Positions 33,551 through 42,217 of a stretch of DNA of 64,000 nucleotides are shown here, one piece after another (the stretch's first letter is position 1; each line of letters opens with the position of its first letter). Origin of the DNA: CALMEH01 sp964548225 (GTDB lineage: Bacteria > Acidobacteriota > Blastocatellia > Pyrinomonadales > Pyrinomonadaceae); NCBI GenBank assembly GCA_964548225.1, contig CAZJQP010000002.1:62001-126000 (forward strand). Direction: 5' to 3'. The notes below the pieces were generated by a model. The model was not told the origin of the DNA, did not search any database, and saw only the letters and a list, made by a program, of their open reading frames with translations. The position numbers and the translations under genes are program-made.

Positions 33551-33846
33551 CTTTTATCGCTTAAAAGCTGATTGAGTAAGAAGAAGTCTTTGTGATGATT
33601 GCTCAGTAGCGCGTGGGCGAGTTCATAGAGCGGCATCGGGATTTCCGTGCTTTCGATTTTTTCTTCAGATTGCGGGTAATGCGCGTAAAATTCGATTTCG
33701 GCGGCGCAAAATTCGCAGGTTTCGAGATGAAGGCGAATTATTTGTGCGTCTTTTTCCGCCGCTTCGCCATTTTGAAACTTCAAGAGTTTTGGCGATGAAG
33801 GGCAAATTGCGTTTTTACGAAAAGTAATCATTTTTATCGAAAACAT
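33547..33846 (-). CDS. Small zinc-finger (zf-HC2-like) protein
   Basis: 99 residues. HLETCEFC gives an His-x3-Cys-x2-Cys motif (about 40-47), the core of the anti-sigma-factor zinc finger, with an earlier Cys15 that could complete the site. No transmembrane segment follows, unlike membrane anti-sigma factors, and no sigma-factor gene is adjacent. The rest is acidic and helical. It may be a small regulatory protein. Met6 is an alternative start. It is convergent with the endolysin gene. Confidence 0.65.
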   Translation of the reverse strand: MFSIKMITFRKNAICPSSPKLLKFQNGEAAEKDAQIIRLHLETCEFCAAEIEFYAHYPQSEEKIESTEIPMPLYELAHALLSNHHKDFFLLNQLLSDKS

Positions 33847-34361
33847 AATTTTATGCTTTTTTAGCGCAAATTCGCGCGTTTCGCCTCACGGAACGGGCGA
33901 AGTGTCGTTTTTGCTTTACAAGAAAAATAAATCCGTAATGCCTCAAACCTTCCAAAAGTTATTGGATAATTTTCAAAAAAAATTTTTGACGAAAACCGTT
34001 GATGGAGTTTAACTTGTTGCTGTTATTGATTTTAACCTAAAAATTAAACATTGTTGGCATAAATAAAAAATAGTTGCTCAAATCTGAAATAACTGTTAAT
34101 ATCTTAAATGTGGGTTGGTAAGATTCAAAAATCAAGCCAATCTCTCGCCAAATTAACTGCTTTGCTCGGCAGTTAATTTACAGAAATTTTTTTTCTATAA
34201 CAATCTCTAAAAAAGCGGAAGATTCGTTGAGAAATGAAAGCCGGATTCGTGAAGAAATTTCAATCGGGAGGAAATTTTTTCGCAAAAAGCGGAGCGGCTT
34301 TTGTGTTCTCAAAACACAGAAGCAAATAAATCACAAACAAAAAAAGCGGACAGGTCAATTT
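33847..34361 (+). other. 515-base AT-rich gap with a leader hairpin
   Basis: No convincing gene. It separates divergent genes, so it must hold two promoters. A perfect 10-bp hairpin AATTAACTGC (34151-34160)/GCAGTTAATT (34169-34178) lies about 180 bases before the chosen start of the next gene, with a T-run at 34186-34193. An open frame from 34227 continues into the next gene, but its first 45 codons look non-coding. Confidence 0.6.
34151..34193 (+). promoter_or_regulatory. Hairpin plus T-run in the leader of the 34362 gene
   Basis: Perfect 10-bp stem with an 8-base loop, seven bases of spacing, then eight T's. It could be an attenuator or the end of a small RNA. The spacing between stem and T-run is longer than in standard intrinsic terminators. 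Confidence 0.4.
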
Positions 34362-35501
34362 ATGAGCGAAAACAAACAGCAGGGACGTTTGCCGAAAAGC
34401 ATCCAAAATCGCCAGATAAAGGTCGGAAAATGGACGGCAAGCCTCAAGATTTCGGATGTAAATCAAATTTGGACGGAACTTCATCGCATCGTTTCGTCGC
34501 ATCCGTTGGTTCGCGCTTCGAAACGCGCCGGGTTTCTGGTAGAAGAAGGTAAGTCTAATGCTTACACGGATATGACACAGGAACTTTTTGTCGCGTTACT
34601 CAGCAAAGAACGCTTTCAGCATTACCTCGACACGGGAATGTCGGATGCTGAAATCGAAGCGGAAATTTCGCAAATCGAACTGACGAATCTGCTCACTGCC
34701 GAACTTCGCAAACGCTATCCTGAAAGTTATCGTTTGGCACGAAGAATTTCGACGCTAATTCAAACAAGCAAAACATTTAAGCGTTTCGACAATATCGGAA
34801 TGGAAGTTCATCGCCGCCTTGCTGACCGTCAATATGGGTTGGCGGAATGGACGAATAATAAAACGCGCCGTAATGTGCAAGAAATGGAAGAGCGCGTCAA
34901 AGTCGTTTCGTTTCACAGCCGTGATACGCGAATGGTCGGCTGCACGGGCGACGCGCAAATTGTTATCAGCAATGTTGATTTAGAAAAATTAATTATCAAA
35001 GTTTTCAAAGCGGTAGATTCGCCCGTAGATGTTCGTTCGCTTCGTTCATTTGTGATGTCGCGCTTGCCGGTGATGGACATTTATCTCGTGCCGATTGGTG
35101 CAGGTTCGGACGACGATGAAAATAATAAATACGAATATGATCCCGCAGATACACGCGAAACTCCCGAAGCCAATGTTTTACGGCGCGAAGCAGAAGTTAC
35201 AGCGGTCGGGTTTGTTGAAGATTTTTTGACGAATTTGAATAAATCGGTGCGCGGAAAAGAAAAGCAATACAATCGAATGATTAGCGTTTTGTGGTATTGT
35301 TATCTGATTTCGGACAGCGGAACGCAGTTGGAAGTTGCTGAAATGCTCGGCGTTTCGGATTCGCTTGTTTCAGATTACCGCAAACGCATCGAATCAAATT
35401 TGCAAGCGCTTTCGTTTAACGGCGTGAACGAAGCCCGCCAATTTGAAAAAGCCTTGCGTCGCAAAGTGCGCGATCTGATTGCAGTCGAAGTTGCAGCATA
35501 G
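34362..35501 (+). CDS. Unrecognised protein with a sigma-70 region 4-like helix-turn-helix
   Basis: 379 residues from the ATG at 34362 (an in-frame start at 34227 would add a basic, low-quality stretch). I do not recognise the family. The N-terminal two thirds are helical and charged. The C-terminal part (about 285-360) contains MISVLWYCYLISDSG, then EVAEMLGVSDSLVSDYRKRI, a helix-turn-helix like region 4 of sigma factors. A linker rich in Asp/Glu/Asn (GSDDDENNKYEYDPADT) precedes it. The overall plan, an N-terminal module, acidic linker and C-terminal HTH, suggests a divergent sigma factor or transcription regulator. It stands directly upstream of the EPS polymerase gene. Confidence 0.65.
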   Translation: MSENKQQGRLPKSIQNRQIKVGKWTASLKISDVNQIWTELHRIVSSHPLVRASKRAGFLVEEGKSNAYTDMTQELFVALLSKERFQHYLDTGMSDAEIEAEISQIELTNLLTAELRKRYPESYRLARRISTLIQTSKTFKRFDNIGMEVHRRLADRQYGLAEWTNNKTRRNVQEMEERVKVVSFHSRDTRMVGCTGDAQIVISNVDLEKLIIKVFKAVDSPVDVRSLRSFVMSRLPVMDIYLVPIGAGSDDDENNKYEYDPADTRETPEANVLRREAEVTAVGFVEDFLTNLNKSVRGKEKQYNRMISVLWYCYLISDSGTQLEVAEMLGVSDSLVSDYRKRIESNLQALSFNGVNEARQFEKALRRKVRDLIAVEVAA

Positions 35502-35505
35502 TTGC

Positions 35506-35642
35506 AAAAGGCAAAAGGTAAAAAGCAAAAGGTAAAAGGCAAAACTCACTTAATTCCGACACATTTTAGAGCATTAATCTTACAAAACCTCAAATTTTGC
35601 AAAAAAAACGATTTTGCCTTTTACCTTTTGCCTTTTGCCTTT
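35506..35642. repeat. Inverted repeat made of AAAGGCA/AAAGGTA heptamers
   Basis: Left arm 35506-35544 is a 7-base tandem (AAAGGCA, AAAGGTA, AAAAGCA, AAAGGTA, AAAGGCA). Right arm 35611-35642 is its reverse complement with four units. Spacer about 66 bases. It starts five bases after one stop codon and ends 11 bases before the next ATG. It may terminate or process the transcript between the putative regulator and the EPS polymerase gene. Confidence 0.85.
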
Positions 35643-35653
35643 AAAATTACTCA

Positions 35654-37267
35654 ATGTCTGCCAAAAAACACACAAGTTCCGACTATCAAACGCTTCGCAA
35701 AAAAACGAACGGCGCGGGCGGCGGCGGGCAAGACACTTTAAAACCTTCAAAACCGAAAGAGGAAATTGCAGTTCTCGAAAGTTTGGTAAATCCTTACAAA
35801 GCAATAGAAAAACTTCCGTCCGAAACTGTTTTGGCTGAGACCGAAACGGTGCAGGCGGATTTTTTTTCGCCTCGAATTAAAGCGGAAACACCTGAAATCA
35901 AAACAGAAATTCCTCAAAAAGAAGAACTTACATTTGCAGAAGAATCGAAACGGAAAAAAGAAGAAAAACGCGAAGAGCGCGATCTTGAGCTTTTGGGAGG
36001 CGAGCGTTGGCTCAAAAGAAACGGACATTTTTTAACCTATATCGGGCTTTATCTTTTTTCGATTTTGGTGCTTTTTCGTCCATATGAATTAATTCCAGGA
36101 CTTGGATTTCTTTCGACATCGGCATTTATCGTGGCGATGGCGACTTTAATAATTTATATTCCCACACAATTTACAACCGAAGGAAATATTTCTGTTTTTC
36201 CGACAGAAGTAAAATGTATTTTTGCAATGGCTCTGATTGCTCTGTTGACGATGCCGATTGCGAAAAGTCCGCCAACGGCTTGGGAAACTTTTAACGATAC
36301 GTTCATCAAAGCCGTTTTAATGTTCGTCGTAATGGTCAATGTTTTGCGAACCAGACGACGTTTGATGGGACTGATATGGCTCTCGCTTTCGGTGGGCGTT
36401 TATTTGAGCTATATTGCAATCGGAATGTTTTTGCGCGGCGAACTTAACGCCGAAGGTTATCGCGTAGATGTCGGCGTAAAAGGTCTTTTCGGTAATCCGA
36501 ACGATTTGGCATTGCATCTTGTAACAATGATTCCGCTTGCCGTCTGTTTGGGGCTTGCAACGAAAAGCCGCGTGATGCGTTTTGTTTATTTTGCGGCGGC
36601 GATTCTTTTTGTTTCGGCAAATACGGTAACATATTCACGCGGCGGTTTTTTGGGCTTGGTTGCGGCATCTGCGGTGATGATTTGGAAACTCGGTCGCCGT
36701 CAGCGTTTGGGTGTGAGCATTGTTTCAATCGTTGTCGGGACTTTATTTATTTTGCTTGCGCCGGGAAATTATGCGGTGCGGATTCTTTCGATTTTCGGAC
36801 TTGCGGCTGATCCGGTCGGTTCATCCGATCAGCGAAAAGAATTGCTTGAACGCTCGATAATCGTATCTTTGAGAAACCCTTGGGGCATCGGAATCGGCAA
36901 TTTTCCGATTGTCGGCGTTCGCAATTTGGTAACGCATAATTCATTTACACAGGTTTCTTCGGAACTCGGAGTTTTGGGATTGTTGGCATATTTAATATTT
37001 ATGATTAGTCCGTTTCGCAAACTCGGCGCAATCGAACGGACACTTTTTAAGAAAGATGAAGCTGATTGGTTCTATTATCTTTCTATCGGCTTGCAAGTGA
37101 GCATCGTCGGTTATATGGTTTCCAGCTTTTTCGTATCGGTGGCATATAATTGGTTTATTTATTATCTGGTTGCTTATGCCGTTGCCTTAAGAAGAATTTA
37201 TCAAATCGAAAAAGGTTTAAGTGAAGGAGTGAAACCCGAACCGCTTTGGGATTGGAGCAAAACTTAA
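35654..37267 (+). CDS. O-antigen ligase/polymerase family membrane protein (Wzy-like)
   Basis: 537 residues. A long cytoplasmic charged N-terminus (1-125, rich in Glu/Lys with a KRKKEEKREERDLE run) precedes about ten membrane segments. The large periplasmic loop holds GLFGNPNDLA, YSRGGFLGL and, before the last helices, RNPWGIGIGNFP and THNSFTQVSSELG, the conserved Wzy_C/ligase residues. It should polymerise lipid-linked repeat units, or ligate glycan, at the periplasmic face. The long charged N-terminal extension is not typical of Wzy proteins. The following GT2 gene starts three bases after its stop. Confidence 0.88.
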   Translation: MSAKKHTSSDYQTLRKKTNGAGGGGQDTLKPSKPKEEIAVLESLVNPYKAIEKLPSETVLAETETVQADFFSPRIKAETPEIKTEIPQKEELTFAEESKRKKEEKREERDLELLGGERWLKRNGHFLTYIGLYLFSILVLFRPYELIPGLGFLSTSAFIVAMATLIIYIPTQFTTEGNISVFPTEVKCIFAMALIALLTMPIAKSPPTAWETFNDTFIKAVLMFVVMVNVLRTRRRLMGLIWLSLSVGVYLSYIAIGMFLRGELNAEGYRVDVGVKGLFGNPNDLALHLVTMIPLAVCLGLATKSRVMRFVYFAAAILFVSANTVTYSRGGFLGLVAASAVMIWKLGRRQRLGVSIVSIVVGTLFILLAPGNYAVRILSIFGLAADPVGSSDQRKELLERSIIVSLRNPWGIGIGNFPIVGVRNLVTHNSFTQVSSELGVLGLLAYLIFMISPFRKLGAIERTLFKKDEADWFYYLSIGLQVSIVGYMVSSFFVSVAYNWFIYYLVAYAVALRRIYQIEKGLSEGVKPEPLWDWSKT

Positions 37268-37270
37268 AAT

Positions 37271-38446
37271 TTGATTCCGTTTATCGCACAAATTATTTTT
37301 TGGATGAGCGTTGTCGCGCTTTTCTATGTTTATGTCGGCTATCCGCTTTTGGTTTGGCTGGTTGGAGTTTTGCGTCCGCGTGTCGTGAAAAAATCGGAGT
37401 TTGCGCCGACGGTTACGATTTTGATTACTGCTTATAACGAAGAAAAAGCGATTCGCGCCAAACTCGAAAACACTCTGCAACTTTATTACCCGAAGAAAAA
37501 ATTAGAAATTCTTGTCGCGTCCGATGGTTCGACCGATAAAACCGACGAAATTGTCAAAGAATTTGCCGCACAAGGCGTAAAACTTTTTCGGCAAGAAGGC
37601 AGAATGGGCAAAACCTTTACCCAAAACAAAGCCGTTGAACAATCTAACGGCGAGATAATTTTGTTTTCCGATGCGACGACAAATTATCAAACCGATGTTT
37701 TAACAACGATTTTGCCGAATTTTGCCGATGAAAAAATCGGATGCGTTGCCGGAAAGTTAATTTATGTTGACGAAACCGATTCGGGCGTTGGCAAAGGCGC
37801 GAAAAGTTATTGGAATTACGAAACATTTATCAAGGAATCCGAAAGTCGCGCGTGTTCGTTAATCGGCGCATCAGGCTGTTTGTATGCCGTTCGCAAATCT
37901 GCATATCAACCAATGTATCCCGAAGCGTGTTCCGATTTTTTGATTTGCACGGTGATTTATCGGCAAGGTTTGCGTTCGATTTATGAACCGAACGCCATCT
38001 GCACGGAAGAAACAAATCGCCAAACGCAAAAAGAATTTCAGATGCGTGTGCGCGTTATCGGTCAGACATTTACAGATCTTTGGCGCAACCGCGAAATGCT
38101 GAATCCGTTTCGCCAAGGCTTTTATGCAATCGAATTAATTTCGCATAAAGTTTTACGATATGCCGTGCCACTTTTTTTAATTTCAATCTTTATCACATCG
38201 GCAATTTTGGATTTTTACTCAAATCTTTTTATCGGGTTTTTCGCTATTCAGGTTTTATTTTACCTGTCGGCTTTTATCGCTTGGTTGTTTGAGCGCAAAA
38301 ATATTTCCTTGGGCATTTTGGCGATACCGCTTTATTTTGTCCTGACAAATTTGGCTTCAGCAATCGGTTTTTACAAATTTTTAAGTGGCGAACGCTATGC
38401 CAAATGGGAGCCGATTCGGGAGAATAGTTTGGAGTCTCGCCTATAA
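37271..38446 (+). CDS. Glycosyltransferase family 2, membrane-anchored at both ends
   Basis: 391 residues if it starts at the TTG at 37271, three bases after the upstream stop; the first ATG (37304) would cut into the N-terminal membrane helix, so TTG is preferred. A first hydrophobic helix (about 5-35) is followed by the GT-A domain with APTVTILITAYNEEKAI, VASDGSTDKTDE and the DXD-like FSDATT. QTQKEFQMRVRVIGQ matches the QxxRW position of processive enzymes. Three further membrane helices end the protein. It probably elongates or primes the EPS repeat. Confidence 0.86.
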   Translation: MIPFIAQIIFWMSVVALFYVYVGYPLLVWLVGVLRPRVVKKSEFAPTVTILITAYNEEKAIRAKLENTLQLYYPKKKLEILVASDGSTDKTDEIVKEFAAQGVKLFRQEGRMGKTFTQNKAVEQSNGEIILFSDATTNYQTDVLTTILPNFADEKIGCVAGKLIYVDETDSGVGKGAKSYWNYETFIKESESRACSLIGASGCLYAVRKSAYQPMYPEACSDFLICTVIYRQGLRSIYEPNAICTEETNRQTQKEFQMRVRVIGQTFTDLWRNREMLNPFRQGFYAIELISHKVLRYAVPLFLISIFITSAILDFYSNLFIGFFAIQVLFYLSAFIAWLFERKNISLGILAIPLYFVLTNLASAIGFYKFLSGERYAKWEPIRENSLESRL

Positions 38447-38466
38447 TTGAAACTTATAACAAAAAG

Positions 38467-39306
38467 ATGAAATCAACTGCGAAACACAAAAATCTAATTT
38501 ACGATGTCGGCTTGCATCACGGGCAGGACACGGACTTTTATCTCAAAAAAGGTTTTGATGTCGTCGCTTTTGAAGCAAATCCGGCGAATGTTGATTTTTG
38601 CAAAAAACGCTTTTCATCAGAAATAGCCGAAGGCAGATTAATCATTATCGAAGGCGGCATTGTCGAACTCGAAAATTGGAATGGCGGCGGGCATAAAATT
38701 GAGTTTTACCGCAATGAACAAACTTCTTTTTGGGGAACGACCGACAAGGAATTTGCTTTTCGCAATGAAGTTATGGGAACGCAAAACGAAAAAATCGAAA
38801 TTCCGGCAGTAAATTTCGCTGCTGCGCTCGAAAAATATGGCATTCCGCATTATTTGAAAGCCGATATTGTCGGTTCTGAAAAGATTTGTTTGCGGGCGTT
38901 GCTCCAATTTAATAACAAACCCGATTATATTTCGATTCGTTCAGAAAAGGTTATCTGGAGCAATTTGCTTGAAGAATTCGATTTATTCGAGCGTTTAGGC
39001 TACGACAAATTTAAAGCTATTCAGCAAGACGTAACCGATTTTACGGTTGATTTGAACGGCGAAAAATATGTTTTCGATGAAGGCGCGTCCGGCACGTTCG
39101 GCGAAGAAACGAGTGGGAAATGGCGCACGAAAGAACAGGTTTTAAAAGATTATCACCGCATTTTTACGTTTTATTGGCTGTTTGGCGATTATTCTTATTT
39201 ACTACAAAAAGAACGTGGCAAAAAATTTATCGCACAACTCGAAAGAATTGCCCGCCGTTCACTTCCGGGTTGGTATGACACGCACGCGAAACACGCATCT
39301 ATTTAA
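38467..39306 (+). CDS. FkbM family methyltransferase
   Basis: 279 residues. IYDVGLHHGQDTDFYLKKG is the SAM-binding loop and VVAFEANPANVDFCKK holds the acidic ribose-binding residue. LKADIVGSEKICLRAL stands for the family's LKIDIEGxE. The central part has SFWGTTDKEFAFRNE and IEIPAVNFAAAL. FkbM proteins O-methylate sugars or small molecules; here a methyl decoration of the EPS is likely. It lies 20 bases after the GT2 gene in the same direction. Confidence 0.88.
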   Translation: MKSTAKHKNLIYDVGLHHGQDTDFYLKKGFDVVAFEANPANVDFCKKRFSSEIAEGRLIIIEGGIVELENWNGGGHKIEFYRNEQTSFWGTTDKEFAFRNEVMGTQNEKIEIPAVNFAAALEKYGIPHYLKADIVGSEKICLRALLQFNNKPDYISIRSEKVIWSNLLEEFDLFERLGYDKFKAIQQDVTDFTVDLNGEKYVFDEGASGTFGEETSGKWRTKEQVLKDYHRIFTFYWLFGDYSYLLQKERGKKFIAQLERIARRSLPGWYDTHAKHASI

Positions 39307-39308
39307 TT

Positions 39309-39361
39309 GATTTTTGATTTTTGAAAATAAAATCAAAGGTCAAAATCAAAGATCAAAAATC
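39309..39361. repeat. Inverted repeat, CAAAGATC heptamer family (copy 1)
   Basis: Left arm GATTTTTGATTTTTGA (39309-39324); right arm TCAAAGATCAAAAATC (39346-39361), one mismatch. The right side continues the 7-base step inwards. Starts two bases after one stop and ends five bases before the next ATG. Same words as at 49144-49210. Confidence 0.85.
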
Positions 39362-39366
39362 GAAGG

Positions 39367-40368
39367 ATGAATCTTAAAATTGTAAAAAAAGGGGAAAATA
39401 TTAAAGCAAACGCGCCAAAAGCCAGCGTGATTATTCCGGCTTACAATATTGCGCTTTATATTGTCGAAACCTTAAATTCTGTTCTTGCTCAAACTTACAA
39501 AGATTACGAAATTATTATCGTCAACGATGGCTCGAAAGATACGGTGGATTTAGAAAAAGTTTTAGAACCTTTTGCCGATAAAATTATTTACGCCGAACAA
39601 ACAAATGCGGGCGCGTCTGTGGCGCGAAATGCGGCGATTTCACTGGCTCGCGGCGAAATTCTCGCGTTTCTGGACGGCGACGACCTTTGGCTTCCCGATT
39701 TTTTAGAATCGCAAATAAATTTTCTCGAAAAAGAAAATCTCGAAATGGTTTATTGCGACGCGGAAATTTTCGGCGACGCGCTCTTTGAAGGCAGAACTTT
39801 TATGAAAGATTCGCCTTCAAACGGCGCGGTTACAACGGAAAGTTTGATAACCGGCGAATGCAATGTGATAACGTCCGGCACGATTTTGAAAAGAGATTTG
39901 ATTGAAAAATTCGGCAATTTCGACGCAAATATTCCGCGTTCGCAAGACTTTGATTTATGGTTTCGGCTTGCAAAATCGGGCGCACGAATCGGTTATCAAA
40001 CTAAAATTTTATTGAAATATCGCGTTCGCCCCGACAATCTTTCCGGCGGAAATGTGAAACGCTCGGAACGCAATATTATTGCGCTTGAAATGATTAAAAA
40101 TAAATACGATTTCACGTTGCAAGAAACCGAAATCTGGCAAAAACAAATGGCGCAATGCGAAGCCGAACTCGAACTCGAAAAAGGCAAATTCTGTTTGGCG
40201 AACGGCGAATTTTCCGAAGCGCAAAAACACATCGCCGAAGCCAACAAATATTTTCGCAAACCGAAATTATCAATGATAAACTGGCTTGTCAAATTTTCGC
40301 CCGAACTTGCACTGAAATTATTTAAAAAATCGCGCCCCGCAGAATTTTCGTTTATTTTGCAAAAATAG
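39367..40368 (+). CDS. Glycosyltransferase family 2
   Basis: 333 residues. The GT-A domain is typical: ASVIIPAYNIALYIVETLNS (about 19-38), YEIIIVNDGSKD, NAGASVARNAAIS and FLDGDDLWLPD with the DXD site. SQDFDLWFRLAKSG marks the acceptor side. The C-terminal 90 residues are helical, without membrane segments (LELEKGKFCLANGEF, tetratricopeptide-like). It probably adds one sugar to the EPS repeat in the cytoplasm. Confidence 0.9.
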   Translation: MNLKIVKKGENIKANAPKASVIIPAYNIALYIVETLNSVLAQTYKDYEIIIVNDGSKDTVDLEKVLEPFADKIIYAEQTNAGASVARNAAISLARGEILAFLDGDDLWLPDFLESQINFLEKENLEMVYCDAEIFGDALFEGRTFMKDSPSNGAVTTESLITGECNVITSGTILKRDLIEKFGNFDANIPRSQDFDLWFRLAKSGARIGYQTKILLKYRVRPDNLSGGNVKRSERNIIALEMIKNKYDFTLQETEIWQKQMAQCEAELELEKGKFCLANGEFSEAQKHIAEANKYFRKPKLSMINWLVKFSPELALKLFKKSRPAEFSFILQK

Positions 40369-40395
40369 AAAATTTTGTAGCGTAAAATTAAAACT

Positions 40396-40480
40396 GCTGA
40401 AATAATTGATAATTGGTAAATTCTTCCGTGTGAATCGGACATTTATCAAATCTCAAATTTCAATTATCAAATATTTCAGC
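40396..40480. repeat. Inverted repeat, ATAATTGAT family (copy 2)
   Basis: Arms GCTGAAATAATTGATAATTG (40396-40415) and its reverse complement (40461-40480), one mismatch. The inner part carries further AATTTGA-type units. Same core as 28987-29058 and 53121-53198. Confidence 0.85.
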
Positions 40481-40539
40481 GATTTTTGCTTAACCTGCCG
40501 AATCAAGTCAAATTTGGAGGATTTGCTCTTTTATAACTT

Positions 40540-40568
40540 TTCTCATAACGAAAGATTTTGAGTATAAT
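40540..40568 (+). promoter_or_regulatory. Promoter with perfect -10, giving a near-leaderless mRNA
   Basis: TTCTCA (40540-40545), 17 bases, TATAAT (40563-40568). The ATG of the next gene is at 40577, only eight bases after the -10 box, so transcription would start within a few bases of the start codon. No ribosome-binding site is present. Confidence 0.55.
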
Positions 40569-40576
40569 TCAAAAAT

Positions 40577-42163
40577 ATGAGCGGTAATCAGGTTCGTCGA
40601 AAAGAAGTCAAAAAATCGGGTTGGAATAAACGGCTGATTTTTTCGGTGTCGGCGATTTTAATTGTTTTGAGCGCGGTTGTCGGTCTTACGTTTGTAAATT
40701 TCGGCGACAAATTTAATCTTTTTGCCGCGCCGCTCGAAATTGTTTCGGTAAATAATCAAAAAATAATTCGCGTTCCAAAAGGCGGCGATTTGCAAGCCGC
40801 AATTAACAAAGCGCAAGGCGGCGACATCATCGAACTCCAAGCCGGTGCGACTTATTACGAAGCGAAACTGCCGAACAAAAACATCAAAGATTTTATCACG
40901 ATTCAAAGTTCCGCCGTTGCACAACTTCCTACCGATAAACGAGTTAATCCTTCAAACGCCAATTCGATGGCGAAAATCGTAACCCGCGGAAAAGGAAATG
41001 CAGCGGTTTCGACCGAAAACGGCGCACATCATTTTCGGTTTATCGGCATCGAATTTACCGCCGAAAATGCCGATTATATTTACAATTTGATTTATCTAAA
41101 CACCGACAGCCCGAAGGTTACGGACGTTCCGCGATTTTTCGAGTTTGACCGATGCTATTTTCATCCACACAAAACCGGGATCACACGGCGCGGAATTGCC
41201 GCGAATTCGGGCGACACGATTATAAAAAACAGTTATCTTCAAGGATTTGCCGGAAACCAGGAAGAAACGCAAGCAATCGCCGGTTGGTCAGGCACGAAAA
41301 ACTTAAAAATCATCAATAATTATCTCGAAGCGGGCGCGGAAACGGTTCTGCTCGGCGGCGCAGACCCGTTTTCGGCTGAACTGATTCCGGCGGACATCGA
41401 AATTCGCGGAAATTATTTTTACAAACCGCTCGAATGGTTCAAGAAAGTTACGATAAAAAACGATTTTGAAATAAAAAACGCCAAGCGCGTGCAGTTTATC
41501 GGCAACGTCCTCGAAAATAATCAATCGGCGGGCGCAATGTGGATAACCGTCCGCAACCAAGACGGCAAAGCTCCGTTCAGCACGATTGAAGATGTTACGG
41601 TGAAAGATAATTTAATTATCAGCGCGGGAACGGGAATTAATATATTGGGCAAAGACGACGGACATCCGAGCCAAACCTTGAAACGTCTGACGATTACGAA
41701 TAATCTTTTTCTCGATATTACCAACAAAGAGGTCGGCTACGGCGGATATTTCATCCAAGTTTCAAACGGCGAAGATATTTTGATTGCCAATAATACGAGT
41801 TTTAATGTCGGAAATCCGTTGATGTTTCACGGCGAAATGCCGAAAAACTTCTTGTTCCGCGATAATATCGTTGCACACGACAGCTACGGCGTTCAAGGTC
41901 ATCCGAACATCAAATCAGCCGATGGACAAAGGATTTTCCAAAACAATTTAATTTTCAACAGCAAAAAAATCAACAAATCCGATTCCGTTTTCCCGAACGG
42001 AAACATCTGGATTGAAGATTACAAAAACATCGGTTTTATAAACGCGGCACAAAAAGATTTTCGCCTCGCCGCCAACAGCAAATTCAAAGCCAAAGGCAAA
42101 AACGGCGTGGACATCGGAAGCAATTTAAATATTGCCGATTATCAAAAAATTATGGCAAAGTGA
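40577..42163 (+). CDS. Membrane-anchored right-handed beta-helix protein (pectate-lyase-like fold)
   Basis: 528 residues. A basic N-terminus and one hydrophobic helix (about 20-42) make a signal-anchor. From about residue 58 the protein has the entry IIRVPKGGDLQAAINKAQGGD and then repeated parallel-beta-helix rungs rich in NNYLEA, IRGNYFYKP, VKDNLIISAG and ITNNLFLDI patterns. Such proteins include polysaccharide lyases, epimerases and glycan-binding proteins. In this EPS locus an alginate-epimerase-like or lyase role on the exported polymer is possible, but I see no defining catalytic set. Confidence 0.8.
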   Translation: MSGNQVRRKEVKKSGWNKRLIFSVSAILIVLSAVVGLTFVNFGDKFNLFAAPLEIVSVNNQKIIRVPKGGDLQAAINKAQGGDIIELQAGATYYEAKLPNKNIKDFITIQSSAVAQLPTDKRVNPSNANSMAKIVTRGKGNAAVSTENGAHHFRFIGIEFTAENADYIYNLIYLNTDSPKVTDVPRFFEFDRCYFHPHKTGITRRGIAANSGDTIIKNSYLQGFAGNQEETQAIAGWSGTKNLKIINNYLEAGAETVLLGGADPFSAELIPADIEIRGNYFYKPLEWFKKVTIKNDFEIKNAKRVQFIGNVLENNQSAGAMWITVRNQDGKAPFSTIEDVTVKDNLIISAGTGINILGKDDGHPSQTLKRLTITNNLFLDITNKEVGYGGYFIQVSNGEDILIANNTSFNVGNPLMFHGEMPKNFLFRDNIVAHDSYGVQGHPNIKSADGQRIFQNNLIFNSKKINKSDSVFPNGNIWIEDYKNIGFINAAQKDFRLAANSKFKAKGKNGVDIGSNLNIADYQKIMAK

Positions 42164-42217
42164 AACTATTAACAATTTAATCGAATAACTCCGCAATCTT
42201 AATTGAAAAGAAAATTT

